DNA of 64,000 bases from Streptomyces sp. NBC_01775 (GTDB lineage: Bacteria > Actinomycetota > Actinomycetes > Streptomycetales > Streptomycetaceae), in contig NZ_CP109104.1 in assembly GCF_035917675.1 (NCBI RefSeq), positions 1,736,001 to 1,800,000 of the forward strand, in the 5' to 3' direction. Below the pieces are notes generated by a model. The model worked only from the letters and a program-made list of their open reading frames with translations. It did not search any database and was not told the DNA's origin. The position numbers and the translations under genes were made by a program. Of the stretch, positions 1 through 7,772 are shown piece by piece (position 1 is the first letter of the stretch; each line of letters begins with the position of its first letter).

Positions 1-1043
1 GCGCGGCGGAAGGGCTCGAAGAGGCGCGGTACGTCTGCGGACGGCACCTTCGGCCCCGTGTTGGCGACCTCCAGGCCGACCTCACCGACGCGTACGCGGA
101 CGGTGCCGCCGGGGTGGTTGTAGCGCAGGCCGTTGGAGACGAGGTTGTGGACGGTGTGTTCGAGGAGGACCGGGTCGCCATCGACGGACAGCGGCTCCGC
201 CGTCTCCACGTGCAGCGTGACGGAGCGCCGTGCCGCTTCGTCACGCAGCCCTTCCGCGCAGCGGGCCGTGATGTCGTGCAGTGCGACCTGCTCGGAGCGT
301 TGCAGCTGCCGGTCGGACACGGCGAGCAGCAGGAGGGACTCGATCAGGCGCTCGCTGTCTTCGGCGTTCTCGATCAGTTTGCGCCGCATGCGGGTGACCT
401 TCTCCGGAGGCGGGTCGTCCGCGAGGCCGATCTCGGCGGCGGCGCGCTGGACGGCGAGTGAGGTGCGCAGTTCGTGTGCGGCGTTGGCCGCGAAGCGCTG
501 GCGGGCCGCGACGAGGTGCTCGATCCTGTCGAGCATCTGGTCGAAGGTGTCGGCCAGTTCCTTGAGTTCGCCGCCGCGGGACTTGAGGTCGAGCCGTTCG
601 TGCAGGTTGGCGCCCGAGAGCTGCCGGGCCCTGGCGGTGATGACGCCGACGGGGTGCAGCACGCGGCCCGCCATCCACCAGGCGAGCGCGGCGAAGACGA
701 GGGTGAAGACGGCCAGGGACACGGCGGAGACGGTCAGCAGGCGGCTCAGCGCCGCGTCGCCCGCGACGTTGCTCACCTCCCTGGTCACATGGATATCCCC
801 GCCGCGGACCAGTCCCTCGGTCCGCGACGGCTGTGCGCGGCCGAAATGGGTGCCCGCGGAGGGCTTCGACATCGGTGTCGCCTTCCTGACCGCCGTGCCG
901 ATACGGGAGTCGAGACTCTCCCGCACGAGGAAGTAGACGAGCCCGGTCAGGAGGGTGCCCGCCAGGACCAGCAGTCCGGTGTAGAGGGCGGTGAGACGTG
1001 TGCGCTCGCTGTTCCATACGCGGCCCCGTCCGTCGCTGTTCAA
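1..1043 (-). CDS. Sensor histidine kinase, 3' end outside the window
   Basis: Membrane histidine kinase that pairs with the regulator encoded just upstream. The chosen start is TTG at 1043, which overlaps the regulator's stop codon (TTGA); in this frame the protein begins with a short cytoplasmic stretch and a membrane segment (LLVLAGTLLTGLVYFLV). A second hydrophobic stretch and a HAMP-like linker follow. The H-box reads AHELRT with the phospho-accepting His at about residue 190, and the N-box region of the ATPase domain (HNLVSNGLRYN) lies near the left edge. The C-terminal end of the ATPase domain is cut off by the window. No other in-frame ATG or GTG lies near the regulator stop, so the TTG start is likely but not proven. 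The stimulus is unknown; the divergent lipoprotein/exporter operon is the obvious candidate target. Confidence 0.85.
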   Translation of the reverse strand, partial: MNSDGRGRVWNSERTRLTALYTGLLVLAGTLLTGLVYFLVRESLDSRIGTAVRKATPMSKPSAGTHFGRAQPSRTEGLVRGGDIHVTREVSNVAGDAALSRLLTVSAVSLAVFTLVFAALAWWMAGRVLHPVGVITARARQLSGANLHERLDLKSRGGELKELADTFDQMLDRIEHLVAARQRFAANAAHELRTSLAVQRAAAEIGLADDPPPEKVTRMRRKLIENAEDSERLIESLLLLAVSDRQLQRSEQVALHDITARCAEGLRDEAARRSVTLHVETAEPLSVDGDPVLLEHTVHNLVSNGLRYNHPGGTVRVRVGEVGLEVANTGPKVPSADVPRLFEPFRR

Positions 1044-1786
1044 CGGGCCGCTCCGTCCGGTCCCGGGCCCGGGCCGGACTCCGCGCCGGGTTCTGTGCCG
1101 GATCTCGTGTCAGGTTTCGTGCCGGGGTCCGCTTCGAGCCGGTATCCGGAGCCGGGTACCGTCTCGATCAGCGGCGGGTCGCCGAGCTTGGTGCGGAGCT
1201 TGGAGAGGGTCACCCGGACCGCGTTCGTGCGGTAGCTGGTGTCCTCCTCCCACACCTGCTCGATCAGATCCTCGCCGCTGACCACCGCGCCGTCGGCCCG
1301 CAGCAGCGTCTCCAGCACGGCGAACTCCTTGCGGGACAGGGAGAGATAGCGGCCGTCCCGGCTGACCTGACGCCTGGCGGTGTCCAGAGCCAGCCCCGCC
1401 CGTTCCAGTACGGGCGGCAGCGCGGGCTGGGCACGGCGCCCGAGGGCGATGACGCGGGCCAGCAACTCGTCGTACGCGAACGGCTTGCTGAGGTAGTCGT
1501 CCGCGCCCAGGCCGAGGCCGGCCACCCGGTCCCGTACGTCTCCGGCGGCGGTCAGCATCAGGATGCGGGTGAGCAGCCGCTGCTGTACGACCCGGCGGCA
1601 TACCTCGTCGCCGTGCAGCCGAGGCAGGTCGCGGTCGAGGACGAGGACGTCGTACGCGCCGAAGCGGAGCTTGTGCAGCGCGGCTTGGCCGTCGTGTGCC
1701 ACATCCACGGCGACGGCGTCCCGCCGCAGCCCCTCGGCGATCATCTCGGCCAGAAATTCCTCGTCCTCCACCAACAGCACACGCAT
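1040..1786 (-). CDS. OmpR/PhoB-type response regulator
   Basis: DNA-binding response regulator of 248 aa. The receiver domain (about 1-115) has the acidic pocket near Glu7-Asp8, the phosphorylatable Asp51 (VLVLD), Thr79 and Lys101 (SKPF). The C-terminal winged helix (about 125-222) contains a typical SxKEFxVLExLL segment and ends with an ETVPGSGYRL-type wing. The last 25 residues are Pro/Gly/Glu-rich and look disordered. It is translated ahead of the kinase with a 4-bp overlap, so the two are coupled. It is divergent from the lipoprotein gene at 1921, and the 134-bp gap between them is where autoregulation or regulation of the exporter operon would occur. Family assignment is secure; the target genes are inferred. 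Confidence 0.95.
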   Translation of the reverse strand: MRVLLVEDEEFLAEMIAEGLRRDAVAVDVAHDGQAALHKLRFGAYDVLVLDRDLPRLHGDEVCRRVVQQRLLTRILMLTAAGDVRDRVAGLGLGADDYLSKPFAYDELLARVIALGRRAQPALPPVLERAGLALDTARRQVSRDGRYLSLSRKEFAVLETLLRADGAVVSGEDLIEQVWEEDTSYRTNAVRVTLSKLRTKLGDPPLIETVPGSGYRLEADPGTKPDTRSGTEPGAESGPGPGPDGAAR

Positions 1787-1920
1787 GGGCCCCTGTATAT
1801 CCGAGGAGGGGGTTTCGTCGGTGTAAACGGAATCGCTGAGAGAAACGAAAGGCGCTTCTGCGGGACGTTCATCGCGTTCGTGTTGACCGCACGATCACCG
1901 TTGTTCGCGAGGAGACCGCC

Positions 1921-2484
1921 ATGCAGAAGTCGCCCCTGAAGCCGTCGCTGACGCCGTCGCTGAAGCCTGCCGAAGCCGTAACGGAGCGTTCGGGCCGTTC
2001 GAGGCGCCGCCGCGTCGCCGCCGTCGCCGCCTGCGTGGCCGTGCTGGGGCTGTTCGGTACGGCGTGCTCCGACGACGGCGACACGAAGTCCAAGAGCTCC
2101 GAAGCCGCGGGCAGCGGCAAGACCGACGAGGACAAGCGAGTGGCGTACCACAAGTGTCTGCGCGACAACGGCCTGAAGGTGGGCGAGGCCAAGCCGGGCC
2201 AGGACGAGCGGGGCGTGTCCATCGGCGCCGACGACAAGGCGTCGGCGGAGAAGGCGATGAAGGCGTGCAGGGACAAGGCGCCGAACGGCGGCGCGGGCAA
2301 AAAGCTGTCGCAGGCCGACAAGGACAAGGCGCTCAAGTTCGCCAAGTGCATGCGCGAGAACGGCTACAACATGCCCGACCCCGAGTTCAAGGGCGGCATG
2401 CAGAAGCCCAGGAAGGCGCCCCAGGGCGAGGAGAGGCAGAAGTTCGAGAAGGCCAACAAGGCCTGTGCGGGCCTGAGCCGGTGA
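1921..2484 (+). CDS. Small secreted lipoprotein, first gene of exporter operon
   Basis: A 187-aa protein with a basic N-terminus, a hydrophobic stretch and a lipobox ending in LFGTAC (Cys49), so it is predicted to be a lipid-anchored extracellular protein. The mature part is charged and carries two similar Cys-containing segments (YHKCLRDNG and FAKCMRENG), which suggests an internal duplication; the last residues contain a further Cys. A GAGGAG-like ribosome site lies 6-7 bases before the ATG. Its stop codon overlaps the GTG start of the adaptor gene (GTGA), so it is translationally coupled to the exporter. Proteins of this kind are often found next to adaptor/ABC exporters in Streptomyces, but the function is not known. 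Confidence 0.8.
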   Translation: MQKSPLKPSLTPSLKPAEAVTERSGRSRRRRVAAVAACVAVLGLFGTACSDDGDTKSKSSEAAGSGKTDEDKRVAYHKCLRDNGLKVGEAKPGQDERGVSIGADDKASAEKAMKACRDKAPNGGAGKKLSQADKDKALKFAKCMRENGYNMPDPEFKGGMQKPRKAPQGEERQKFEKANKACAGLSR

Positions 2485-3557
2485 AGCGCTCGCGGCTGAA
2501 GCGAAGCACTGTACTGCTGGCGGCGCTGGCGATACTGGCCGTGGTGGCCGGCACCACCGCGTTCGCCACCTTGAACTCCTCCGACGGCGGCACCACCGCG
2601 CGGGACAGCGGGCTGCCCCCGGACACCGCCGCCGTCGAGCGGGGCGACCTGAGCGAGAGCACGCAGGCGGACGGAACCATCGGCTACGGGGGCGAGCGGA
2701 AGATCAACGTCGGCGGCGCCGGCACGCTGACGTGGACGGCCAAGACCGGCTCGGTGGTCAGGCGGAACGGCCGGCTGTACGCGGTCGACGGCCGTTCCGC
2801 CCGGCTGATGTACGGCTCCGAGCCGATGTACCGGACGCTGAAGGAGGGCGTCGAGGGCGACGACGTACGGCAGTTCGAGGAGAACCTCGCCGCGCTCGGC
2901 TACACCGGCTTCACTGTCGACGAGGAGTACACCGGCCTGACCGCCGACGCCGTGAAGCGCTGGCAGGAGTCGAACGGCGACGAGGAGACCGGGTCCGTGG
3001 GTCCGGAGCACCTCGCCTTCGCGTCCGGCGCGCTGCGGGTCGAGAGCACCGCCCTCTCCGTCGGCGACAAGGCCGCGCCCGGTCGGCCCGTGCTGGCCAC
3101 GACCGGCTCCGAGCGCGTCGTCACCATGAAGCTCGACGTCGCGGAGAGCGGGTCCGTGAAGGCGGGCGACAAGGTCACCGTCGGCATGCCCGACGGCAGG
3201 TCGGCGCCGGGCGAGATCCGTTCCGTCGGCACCTCGGCCAAGAAGGACGGCGACAGCTCCGAGGACGACTCGGCCAAGGTCACGGTCACCGTCTCCCTTG
3301 ACGAACCGGAGAAGACGGACGCGCTGGACCAGGCGCCCGTGACGGTGGATCTGAAGGGCAAGACCCGTAAGAACGTGCTGACCGTGCCTGTCGAGGCGCT
3401 GCTGACGCTGTCCGGCGGGAGCTTCGGCGTCGAGGTCGTGGAGGGCGGCAGGTCCCGTGACGTACCGGTCGAGCCGGGCCTCTTCGCGAAGAGCCGGGTC
3501 GAGGTCAGCGGCGACGGGCTGCGCGAGGGCATGAAGGTCGGGGTGCCCAAGATATGA
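2481..3557 (+). CDS. Peptidoglycan-binding, HlyD-like exporter adaptor
   Basis: Membrane-anchored adaptor of 358 aa, starting at the GTG that overlaps the preceding stop. An N-terminal transmembrane helix (about 10-30) is followed by a split barrel/lipoyl-like region; in the middle is a peptidoglycan-binding domain of the PF01471 type (GDDVRQFEENLAALGY through AVKRWQ). The C-terminal half has the beta-rich pattern of MacA/HlyD adaptors (VTVTVSL, LTVPVEALL, VEVVEGG). In Gram-positive bacteria such proteins sit on the outer face of the membrane and work with a MacB-like ABC permease. It overlaps the ATPase gene by 4 bp (ATGA), which fits one complex made from this operon. Confidence 0.85.
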   Translation: MKRSRLKRSTVLLAALAILAVVAGTTAFATLNSSDGGTTARDSGLPPDTAAVERGDLSESTQADGTIGYGGERKINVGGAGTLTWTAKTGSVVRRNGRLYAVDGRSARLMYGSEPMYRTLKEGVEGDDVRQFEENLAALGYTGFTVDEEYTGLTADAVKRWQESNGDEETGSVGPEHLAFASGALRVESTALSVGDKAAPGRPVLATTGSERVVTMKLDVAESGSVKAGDKVTVGMPDGRSAPGEIRSVGTSAKKDGDSSEDDSAKVTVTVSLDEPEKTDALDQAPVTVDLKGKTRKNVLTVPVEALLTLSGGSFGVEVVEGGRSRDVPVEPGLFAKSRVEVSGDGLREGMKVGVPKI

Positions 3558-4342
3558 CACGGGTCGTCGGCCTCACGGGGGTCACAAAGGAGTACGCGGG
3601 CGCCGTCACGGCCCTGCGCGACGTCGATCTCGACGTCGAGGAGGGTGAGTTGGTGGGCATCGTCGGGCCGTCGGGCTCGGGGAAGTCCACGCTGCTGCAC
3701 ATCGTCGGGACGCTGGACCGGCCCACCTCCGGGTCGGTCGAGATCGCCGGGTTCGACGTGGCGGCGCTGTCCGATCGCGAACTGTCCGCGCTGCGGGCCC
3801 GCCACGTGGGGTTCGTCTTCCAGGCGTTCCACCTGGTGCCGGGTATCAGCGCGCAGGACAACGTGGCGGAGGGGCTGCTGTACTCCGGCCTGCCGCGTGC
3901 CGTACGGCGGCGGCGGGCCGCCGAGGCGCTGGAGCGGGTCGGCCTCGCCGACCGTGCCCGGCACCGGCCGCACGAGCTGTCCGGTGGGCAGAAGCAGCGG
4001 GTCGCCATCGCGCGGGCGGTGGTCGGCGGCCCTGAGCTGCTGCTCGCGGACGAGCCGACCGGCGCGCTGGACTCCGCGTCCGGCGAGTCGGTCATGGCGC
4101 TCCTGCGCGACCTCGGTGCGGCGGGGTCGACCATCGTGGTCATCACGCATGACGCGGAGGTCGCGGACCAACTGCCACGGCGAGTACGGCTGCGGGACGG
4201 GGCGGTGGTCGAGGACGTCATGGGGAGCGGGGCGGCTTCCGTGCGGGCCGGGTCTTCGGCGCGGGCCGGGTCGGCCGCGCAGGCCGGGGCGCCGCCGGGG
4301 GCGCCGGAGCGGCTTTCGAACGACGCCTGGGCGGGCTCCTGA
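3554..4342 (+). CDS. MacB/LolD-type ABC transporter ATPase
   Basis: ATP-binding subunit of 262 aa. Walker A is GPSGSGKST (38-46), the signature is LSGGQKQR, and Walker B with the catalytic Glu reads LLLADEPTGALDS, followed by the H-loop (VVITHD). These are hallmarks of the lipoprotein/macrolide export family. After the nucleotide-binding core there is an alanine/arginine/glycine-rich tail of about 40 residues with no conserved look, possibly a translational extension that overlaps the permease start. It overlaps both neighbours (ATGA upstream, TGATG downstream), so all three exporter genes are coupled. Confidence 0.95.
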   Translation: MTRVVGLTGVTKEYAGAVTALRDVDLDVEEGELVGIVGPSGSGKSTLLHIVGTLDRPTSGSVEIAGFDVAALSDRELSALRARHVGFVFQAFHLVPGISAQDNVAEGLLYSGLPRAVRRRRAAEALERVGLADRARHRPHELSGGQKQRVAIARAVVGGPELLLADEPTGALDSASGESVMALLRDLGAAGSTIVVITHDAEVADQLPRRVRLRDGAVVEDVMGSGAASVRAGSSARAGSAAQAGAPPGAPERLSNDAWAGS

Positions 4343-5586
4343 TGGCCCGCCGCGAACTCGCGGGCGGCAAGCTCAACCGTCGCCGGTCCGCCCGCCGCAA
4401 GCTCAGTCCGGCCCGGCTGAGCCCGCGCGACGTCCTGCACGTCGGCTCCGGCGGCCTGCGCAGCCGCCCGCTGCGCGTCGTCCTCTCCGCGCTGGGTATC
4501 GCCATCGGCATCGCCACCATGATCTCGGTGGTCGGTGTATCCGCCTCCAGCCAGGAGCAGTTGATGCGGCGGCTCGACCGGCTCGGCACCGACATGCTGG
4601 TGGCGTCGCCGGGCGAGTCGATGTTCTCCGGTGAGGAGGTGAAGCTGCCGAAGAACGCCGTCGGCAAGGTCAGCCTCATCGACGGGGTGGAGGAGGCGGG
4701 CGCGACCGGCACCGTCGACGCGTCCGTACGCCGCAACGAGAAGATCCCCGAGGAGGACAGCGGCGGCATCGCCGTCCAGGCCGCCTCCCAGGAGCTGCCG
4801 AAGGTCGTACGGGCGAAGATCGCCAGCGGCAGCTGGCTGAACAGGGCCACCGGCCGCTACCCCGCCGTCGTACTCGGTCACGTCGCCGCGCGGCGGCTCG
4901 GGGTCGGCGAGGCGGGGCAGCAAGTGTGGCTGGGTGACCGGTACTTCACGGTCATCGGCGTCCTCGACCCGCTGCCCCTGGCCCCGGAACTCGAACGCTC
5001 GGCGCTCGTCGGCTGGGACGCCGCCGAGCGGCTGCTCGGCTTCGACGGCCACCCGACCTCGGTCTACGAGCGCTCGACGGGCGACTCCGTGAGCGACGTA
5101 CGCAGCCTGCTCGCGCCCACGATCGACCCGGAGAGCCCGCAGAACGTCCAGGTCACCGACCCGTCCGCGAAGCTACAGGCGCGGGCGGCGACGGAGGGCG
5201 CCTTCAGCGGCCTGCTGCTGGGGCTCGGCGGCATCGCGCTCCTGGTGGGCGGCGTCGGCGTCGCCAACACCATGATCATCTCGGTGCTGGAGAGACGGTA
5301 CGAGATCGGATTGCGGCGTTCGCTGGGCGCGGCGCGGGGGCAGATCCGCGTTCAGTTCGTGACGGAGTCGCTGCTGCTCTCCGGCCTCGGCGGCGCGGTC
5401 GGCATCGTGCTGGGGGCGGCAGCGACGGGGGTCTTCGCGCACCTCGACGGCCTGCCCTGGGTCGTTCCGCTGTGGTCGGTGGCGGGCGGTTTCGGGGCCA
5501 CCCTGGTCATCGGCACGCTCGCGGGTCTCTACCCGGCGGTGCGCGCGGCCCGCCTCTCGCCGACGCTGGCGCTGCACGCCGCGTAA
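4342..5586 (+). CDS. MacB/FtsX-type ABC transporter permease
   Basis: Permease of 414 aa with the MacB layout: one N-terminal membrane helix (about 42-68), a large extracellular periplasmic-core-like domain (about 70-270), then three C-terminal helices of the FtsX domain, including the typical motif MIISVLERRYEIGLRRSLGA. It is the last gene of the lipoprotein/adaptor/ATPase/permease operon, and a strong hairpin follows 5 bp after the stop. The substrate cannot be read from sequence; MacB-like systems export peptides, lipoproteins or antibiotics, and a link with the lanthipeptide locus 500 bp downstream is possible but unproven. Confidence 0.93.
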   Translation: MARRELAGGKLNRRRSARRKLSPARLSPRDVLHVGSGGLRSRPLRVVLSALGIAIGIATMISVVGVSASSQEQLMRRLDRLGTDMLVASPGESMFSGEEVKLPKNAVGKVSLIDGVEEAGATGTVDASVRRNEKIPEEDSGGIAVQAASQELPKVVRAKIASGSWLNRATGRYPAVVLGHVAARRLGVGEAGQQVWLGDRYFTVIGVLDPLPLAPELERSALVGWDAAERLLGFDGHPTSVYERSTGDSVSDVRSLLAPTIDPESPQNVQVTDPSAKLQARAATEGAFSGLLLGLGGIALLVGGVGVANTMIISVLERRYEIGLRRSLGAARGQIRVQFVTESLLLSGLGGAVGIVLGAAATGVFAHLDGLPWVVPLWSVAGGFGATLVIGTLAGLYPAVRAARLSPTLALHAA

Positions 5587-5590
5587 ATGC

Positions 5591-5616
5591 CTCCCGCCAC
5601 CGGGGGGAGGCGGGAG
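5591..5616 (+). terminator. Hairpin terminator after the exporter operon
   Basis: A perfect 8-bp stem (CTCCCGCC with GGCGGGAG) lies immediately after the permease stop. A second self-complementary element (GCACCCC-GG-GGGGTGC, 5631-5646) follows. Neither has a T-tract, as is common for Streptomyces terminators. Confidence 0.5.
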
Positions 5617-5977
5617 CGGCGGCGCGATGTGCACCCCGGGGGGTGCGGGTGCACACCGCGCCTCGGGGTGGGCGGACGGGTGGTGGGTGCCGCGGCTGAC
5701 CGCCGCGTGCACCGGGCTCGGGCACGGCGGTACCGCGGGCGACGCCCACGGAGCGGGAGGCCGGTCGTCGTTCACCGGCAGTTCGGCGTTCGGCGCACCC
5801 AATTCGTCCGATCCGGAACAACCTCGGCACCCACCTTGGCGTGAATATCCGCCAATTCATCAATATCCAGGGCCGACTGACCGGAATTCTCGCGTCCATC
5901 TACTGAACTCAACGCTGTCGCGGCGTGACCCACAGCACGGGACTCAAGTTCACCAAGTGACGGGTGTGGCTGGTGTG

Positions 5978-6007
5978 TTGACGTTGCACATGTCGCTCCG
6001 TTACGTT
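5978..6007 (+). promoter_or_regulatory. Candidate promoter of the lanthipeptide precursor
   Basis: TTGACG at 5978-5983 and TACGTT at 6002-6007 are 18 bp apart, a fair match to a vegetative sigma promoter, about 80 bp before the precursor ATG. The 390 bp between the exporter operon and this site hold no supportable gene; the region is less GC-rich than its surroundings. Confidence 0.45.
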
Positions 6008-6089
6008 CCTCCAGCACTCTGAGAAATCCGGTATTCCCTGACGCCGGTTACTCAGGGAAAGTCCGTGTGGTCCTTCTGGAAGGAAAAAA

Positions 6090-6239
6090 ATGAACGAACT
6101 GGAATCGGTCGAAGAATTCTCACTCGACCTGCGTGTCCGGCACCTGGAAACTGCCGAGTCAAGCGGCGGCATGGTCCCGACCGGTCCGGGGTCGCAGTGC
6201 GAAGGATGTGCCACGTGGGTGGGTTGCACGGTGGGTTAA
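6090..6239 (+). CDS. lanA: FxLD-type class I lanthipeptide precursor
   Basis: A 49-aa precursor peptide. The acidic leader contains FSLDLRV (residues 10-16), the FxLD-type leader motif recognised by class I lanthipeptide enzymes. The C-terminal core ends in SQCEGCATWVGCTVG: three Cys (37, 40, 46) are interleaved with Ser35, Thr42 and Thr47, with Thr31 just upstream, so several thioether rings are possible. Ser24-Ser25-Gly-Gly separates leader and core, but the cleavage site is not evident. A purine-rich ribosome site (GGAAGG) lies about 7 bases before the ATG. The gene is followed by a terminator-like hairpin and then by lanC and lanB on the same strand. No dedicated protease, transporter or FxLD methyltransferase gene is seen next to it. 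The assignment rests on the leader motif, Cys/Thr pattern and neighbours together. Confidence 0.85.
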   Translation: MNELESVEEFSLDLRVRHLETAESSGGMVPTGPGSQCEGCATWVGCTVG

Positions 6240-6268
6240 CCGACACCGAGCAGCACGCCTGTGGCAGA

Positions 6269-6333
6269 CCACGCGGAGGGTGTCGCGGTCCATATCCGTG
6301 AGACTTCTGAGCCCTCCGGGTGGTCGCTTTTTT
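6269..6333 (+). terminator. Intrinsic terminator/attenuator between lanA and lanC
   Basis: The arms CCACGCGGAGGG (6269-6280) and CCCTCCGGGTGG (6312-6323) pair in 11 of 12 positions around a 31-base loop, followed shortly by six T (6328-6333). This is an unusually classical intrinsic terminator for a high-GC genome. Partial read-through would give more precursor than enzyme mRNA, as is common in lanthipeptide operons. Confidence 0.75.
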
Positions 6334-6357
6334 ACGGAGCTGAGAGGAGGGCGCGCC

Positions 6358-7752
6358 GTGGAATCCCGTTCCGTGCGGAAGGTGGACGACGATGAGGCCC
6401 TGAGCCTGGCCCGCTGCGTGGCCGAGCGGCTGATGGCATCCGCCGGAGACGCCGAGCGCACTACGGATCTGGGTCAAGGTGCACCGGGCGTCGCGCTCGC
6501 CCTCCGGTACGCCGCCGAAGTCTTCGATGACGACCGCTACCTGAAGGCAGGTCACCGCCAACTGCGCCGCACCGCCGAGACAAGTGCCACCGCGCCCTTG
6601 ACGTCGGCCGGGCTGTACAGCGGGACCGCCGGATTCGTCTGGGTGGTCGCCGAGTACGCCCGCCTGGAGCCGCGCTACCTCCCGACGCTCGCCACGATGA
6701 CCGACCGGCTGAGCGGGCAGGCGATGGCCTTGAAACTCCCCCTCTCCGCCGGGAGCGTCGCCGACCATGACTACGACGTCATCATGGGCGCGGCCGGCCG
6801 GCTTGCCACGTTGCTCAAGGCCGCGGATGTCCTCGGCGCACCCGCGACCGGCGCCGCGCGGGAGGCCACCGACAGCCTCGTCGACTATCTCCTGGACCTG
6901 ACCCACGACGACGGCGGCAAGCCCAGGTGGTTCTGCGCGCCCTCCCGCTATCCCTCCTCTCCAGGCACCGATGGGTCACCGGTCGCCCTTCCGTGGTACT
7001 CGGCAAGCTTCCCCAACGGCATGTACAACCTCGGCTTCGCCCACGGGCTGCCGGGCATCCTCGCGGCCCTCTGCCGCGCCGACGCCGCCCACACCGCGGG
7101 TGTCCCGGGTGTCTCGGGCATCGCGGGCCGGAGCGAACGGGGAGCCGCGCGGGCCCATCGGGTGCGGCAGCGGATCCGCGACATCGTGCGGCAGCTCGAC
7201 GCGTGGCGCGTCGACAGAGCCGGCCATCCGACGTGGGCCAGCGCGCTGCCGCCCGACCCGGACACCGGTCTCCCCGACATCACCGCCTTCCAGCCGCCGG
7301 GCCGGGCGGCGTGGTGCTACGGCGCCCCCGGCGTCGCCGTGTCCTTGTTGTCGGCGTCCGCGGTCGGCGGCGACCCGGACGTGGCCGACCTCGCGACGGC
7401 CGCGCTCGCCGGTGTCGAACGCACCTCCGCCGAGCAGCGACGCCTGTACTCGCCCACGGTGTGCCACGGGCTTTCGGGACTGCTGGCCGTCTGCGTCCGC
7501 GCCGCCGCACAGACCCGCGCGCCGGGCCTGCGGGAGATGTGTGACGACCTCCGGTCGCGGCTTTGCGCGCACGCGGACCCGGACCATCCTTACCTGTTCG
7601 CCGAGCAGCCCGAGCCGGGAAAACTGGCGCACCGTGCCGGCCTGTTGTCCGGCGCGGCCGGAGTTCTGCTCACCCTGCTCGGCACCGTGTCACCGGTCGC
7701 GGCCCAGTGGGACGAGGTTTTGTTCCTGACCCAGTCCGACGTACGGGCGTGA
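6358..7752 (+). CDS. lanC: Lanthionine synthetase C-like cyclase
   Basis: Zinc enzyme of 464 aa that adds Cys thiols to dehydrated Ser/Thr to close thioether rings. The GTG at 6358 is chosen because AGGAGGG sits 7 bases upstream and because earlier in-frame starts would overlap the precursor gene and the terminator. LanC-fold repeats are visible as GTAGF, DVIMGAAGR, FAHGLPGIL, WCYGAPGVA and CHGLSG. The zinc ligands are predicted to be Cys320, Cys369 and His370, all present. Its stop overlaps a GTG in the lanB frame (GTGA), so the enzymes are probably translationally coupled. The cyclase preceding the dehydratase is the reverse of the more usual B-then-C order. Confidence 0.92.
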   Translation: MESRSVRKVDDDEALSLARCVAERLMASAGDAERTTDLGQGAPGVALALRYAAEVFDDDRYLKAGHRQLRRTAETSATAPLTSAGLYSGTAGFVWVVAEYARLEPRYLPTLATMTDRLSGQAMALKLPLSAGSVADHDYDVIMGAAGRLATLLKAADVLGAPATGAAREATDSLVDYLLDLTHDDGGKPRWFCAPSRYPSSPGTDGSPVALPWYSASFPNGMYNLGFAHGLPGILAALCRADAAHTAGVPGVSGIAGRSERGAARAHRVRQRIRDIVRQLDAWRVDRAGHPTWASALPPDPDTGLPDITAFQPPGRAAWCYGAPGVAVSLLSASAVGGDPDVADLATAALAGVERTSAEQRRLYSPTVCHGLSGLLAVCVRAAAQTRAPGLREMCDDLRSRLCAHADPDHPYLFAEQPEPGKLAHRAGLLSGAAGVLLTLLGTVSPVAAQWDEVLFLTQSDVRA

Positions 7753-7772
7753 ATGACGGGCGTGAGAGAGAC

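Noticed and set aside
133..1235. Long plus-strand frames opposite the kinase and regulator
   Set aside because: They are Arg/Ser-rich mirror frames of high-GC coding DNA; the minus strand carries complete family motifs.
6133..6357. N-terminal extension of lanC upstream of GTG 6358
   Set aside because: It would overlap the precursor gene and the terminator hairpin in another frame and has no LanC-like sequence; the strong ribosome site is at 6345.
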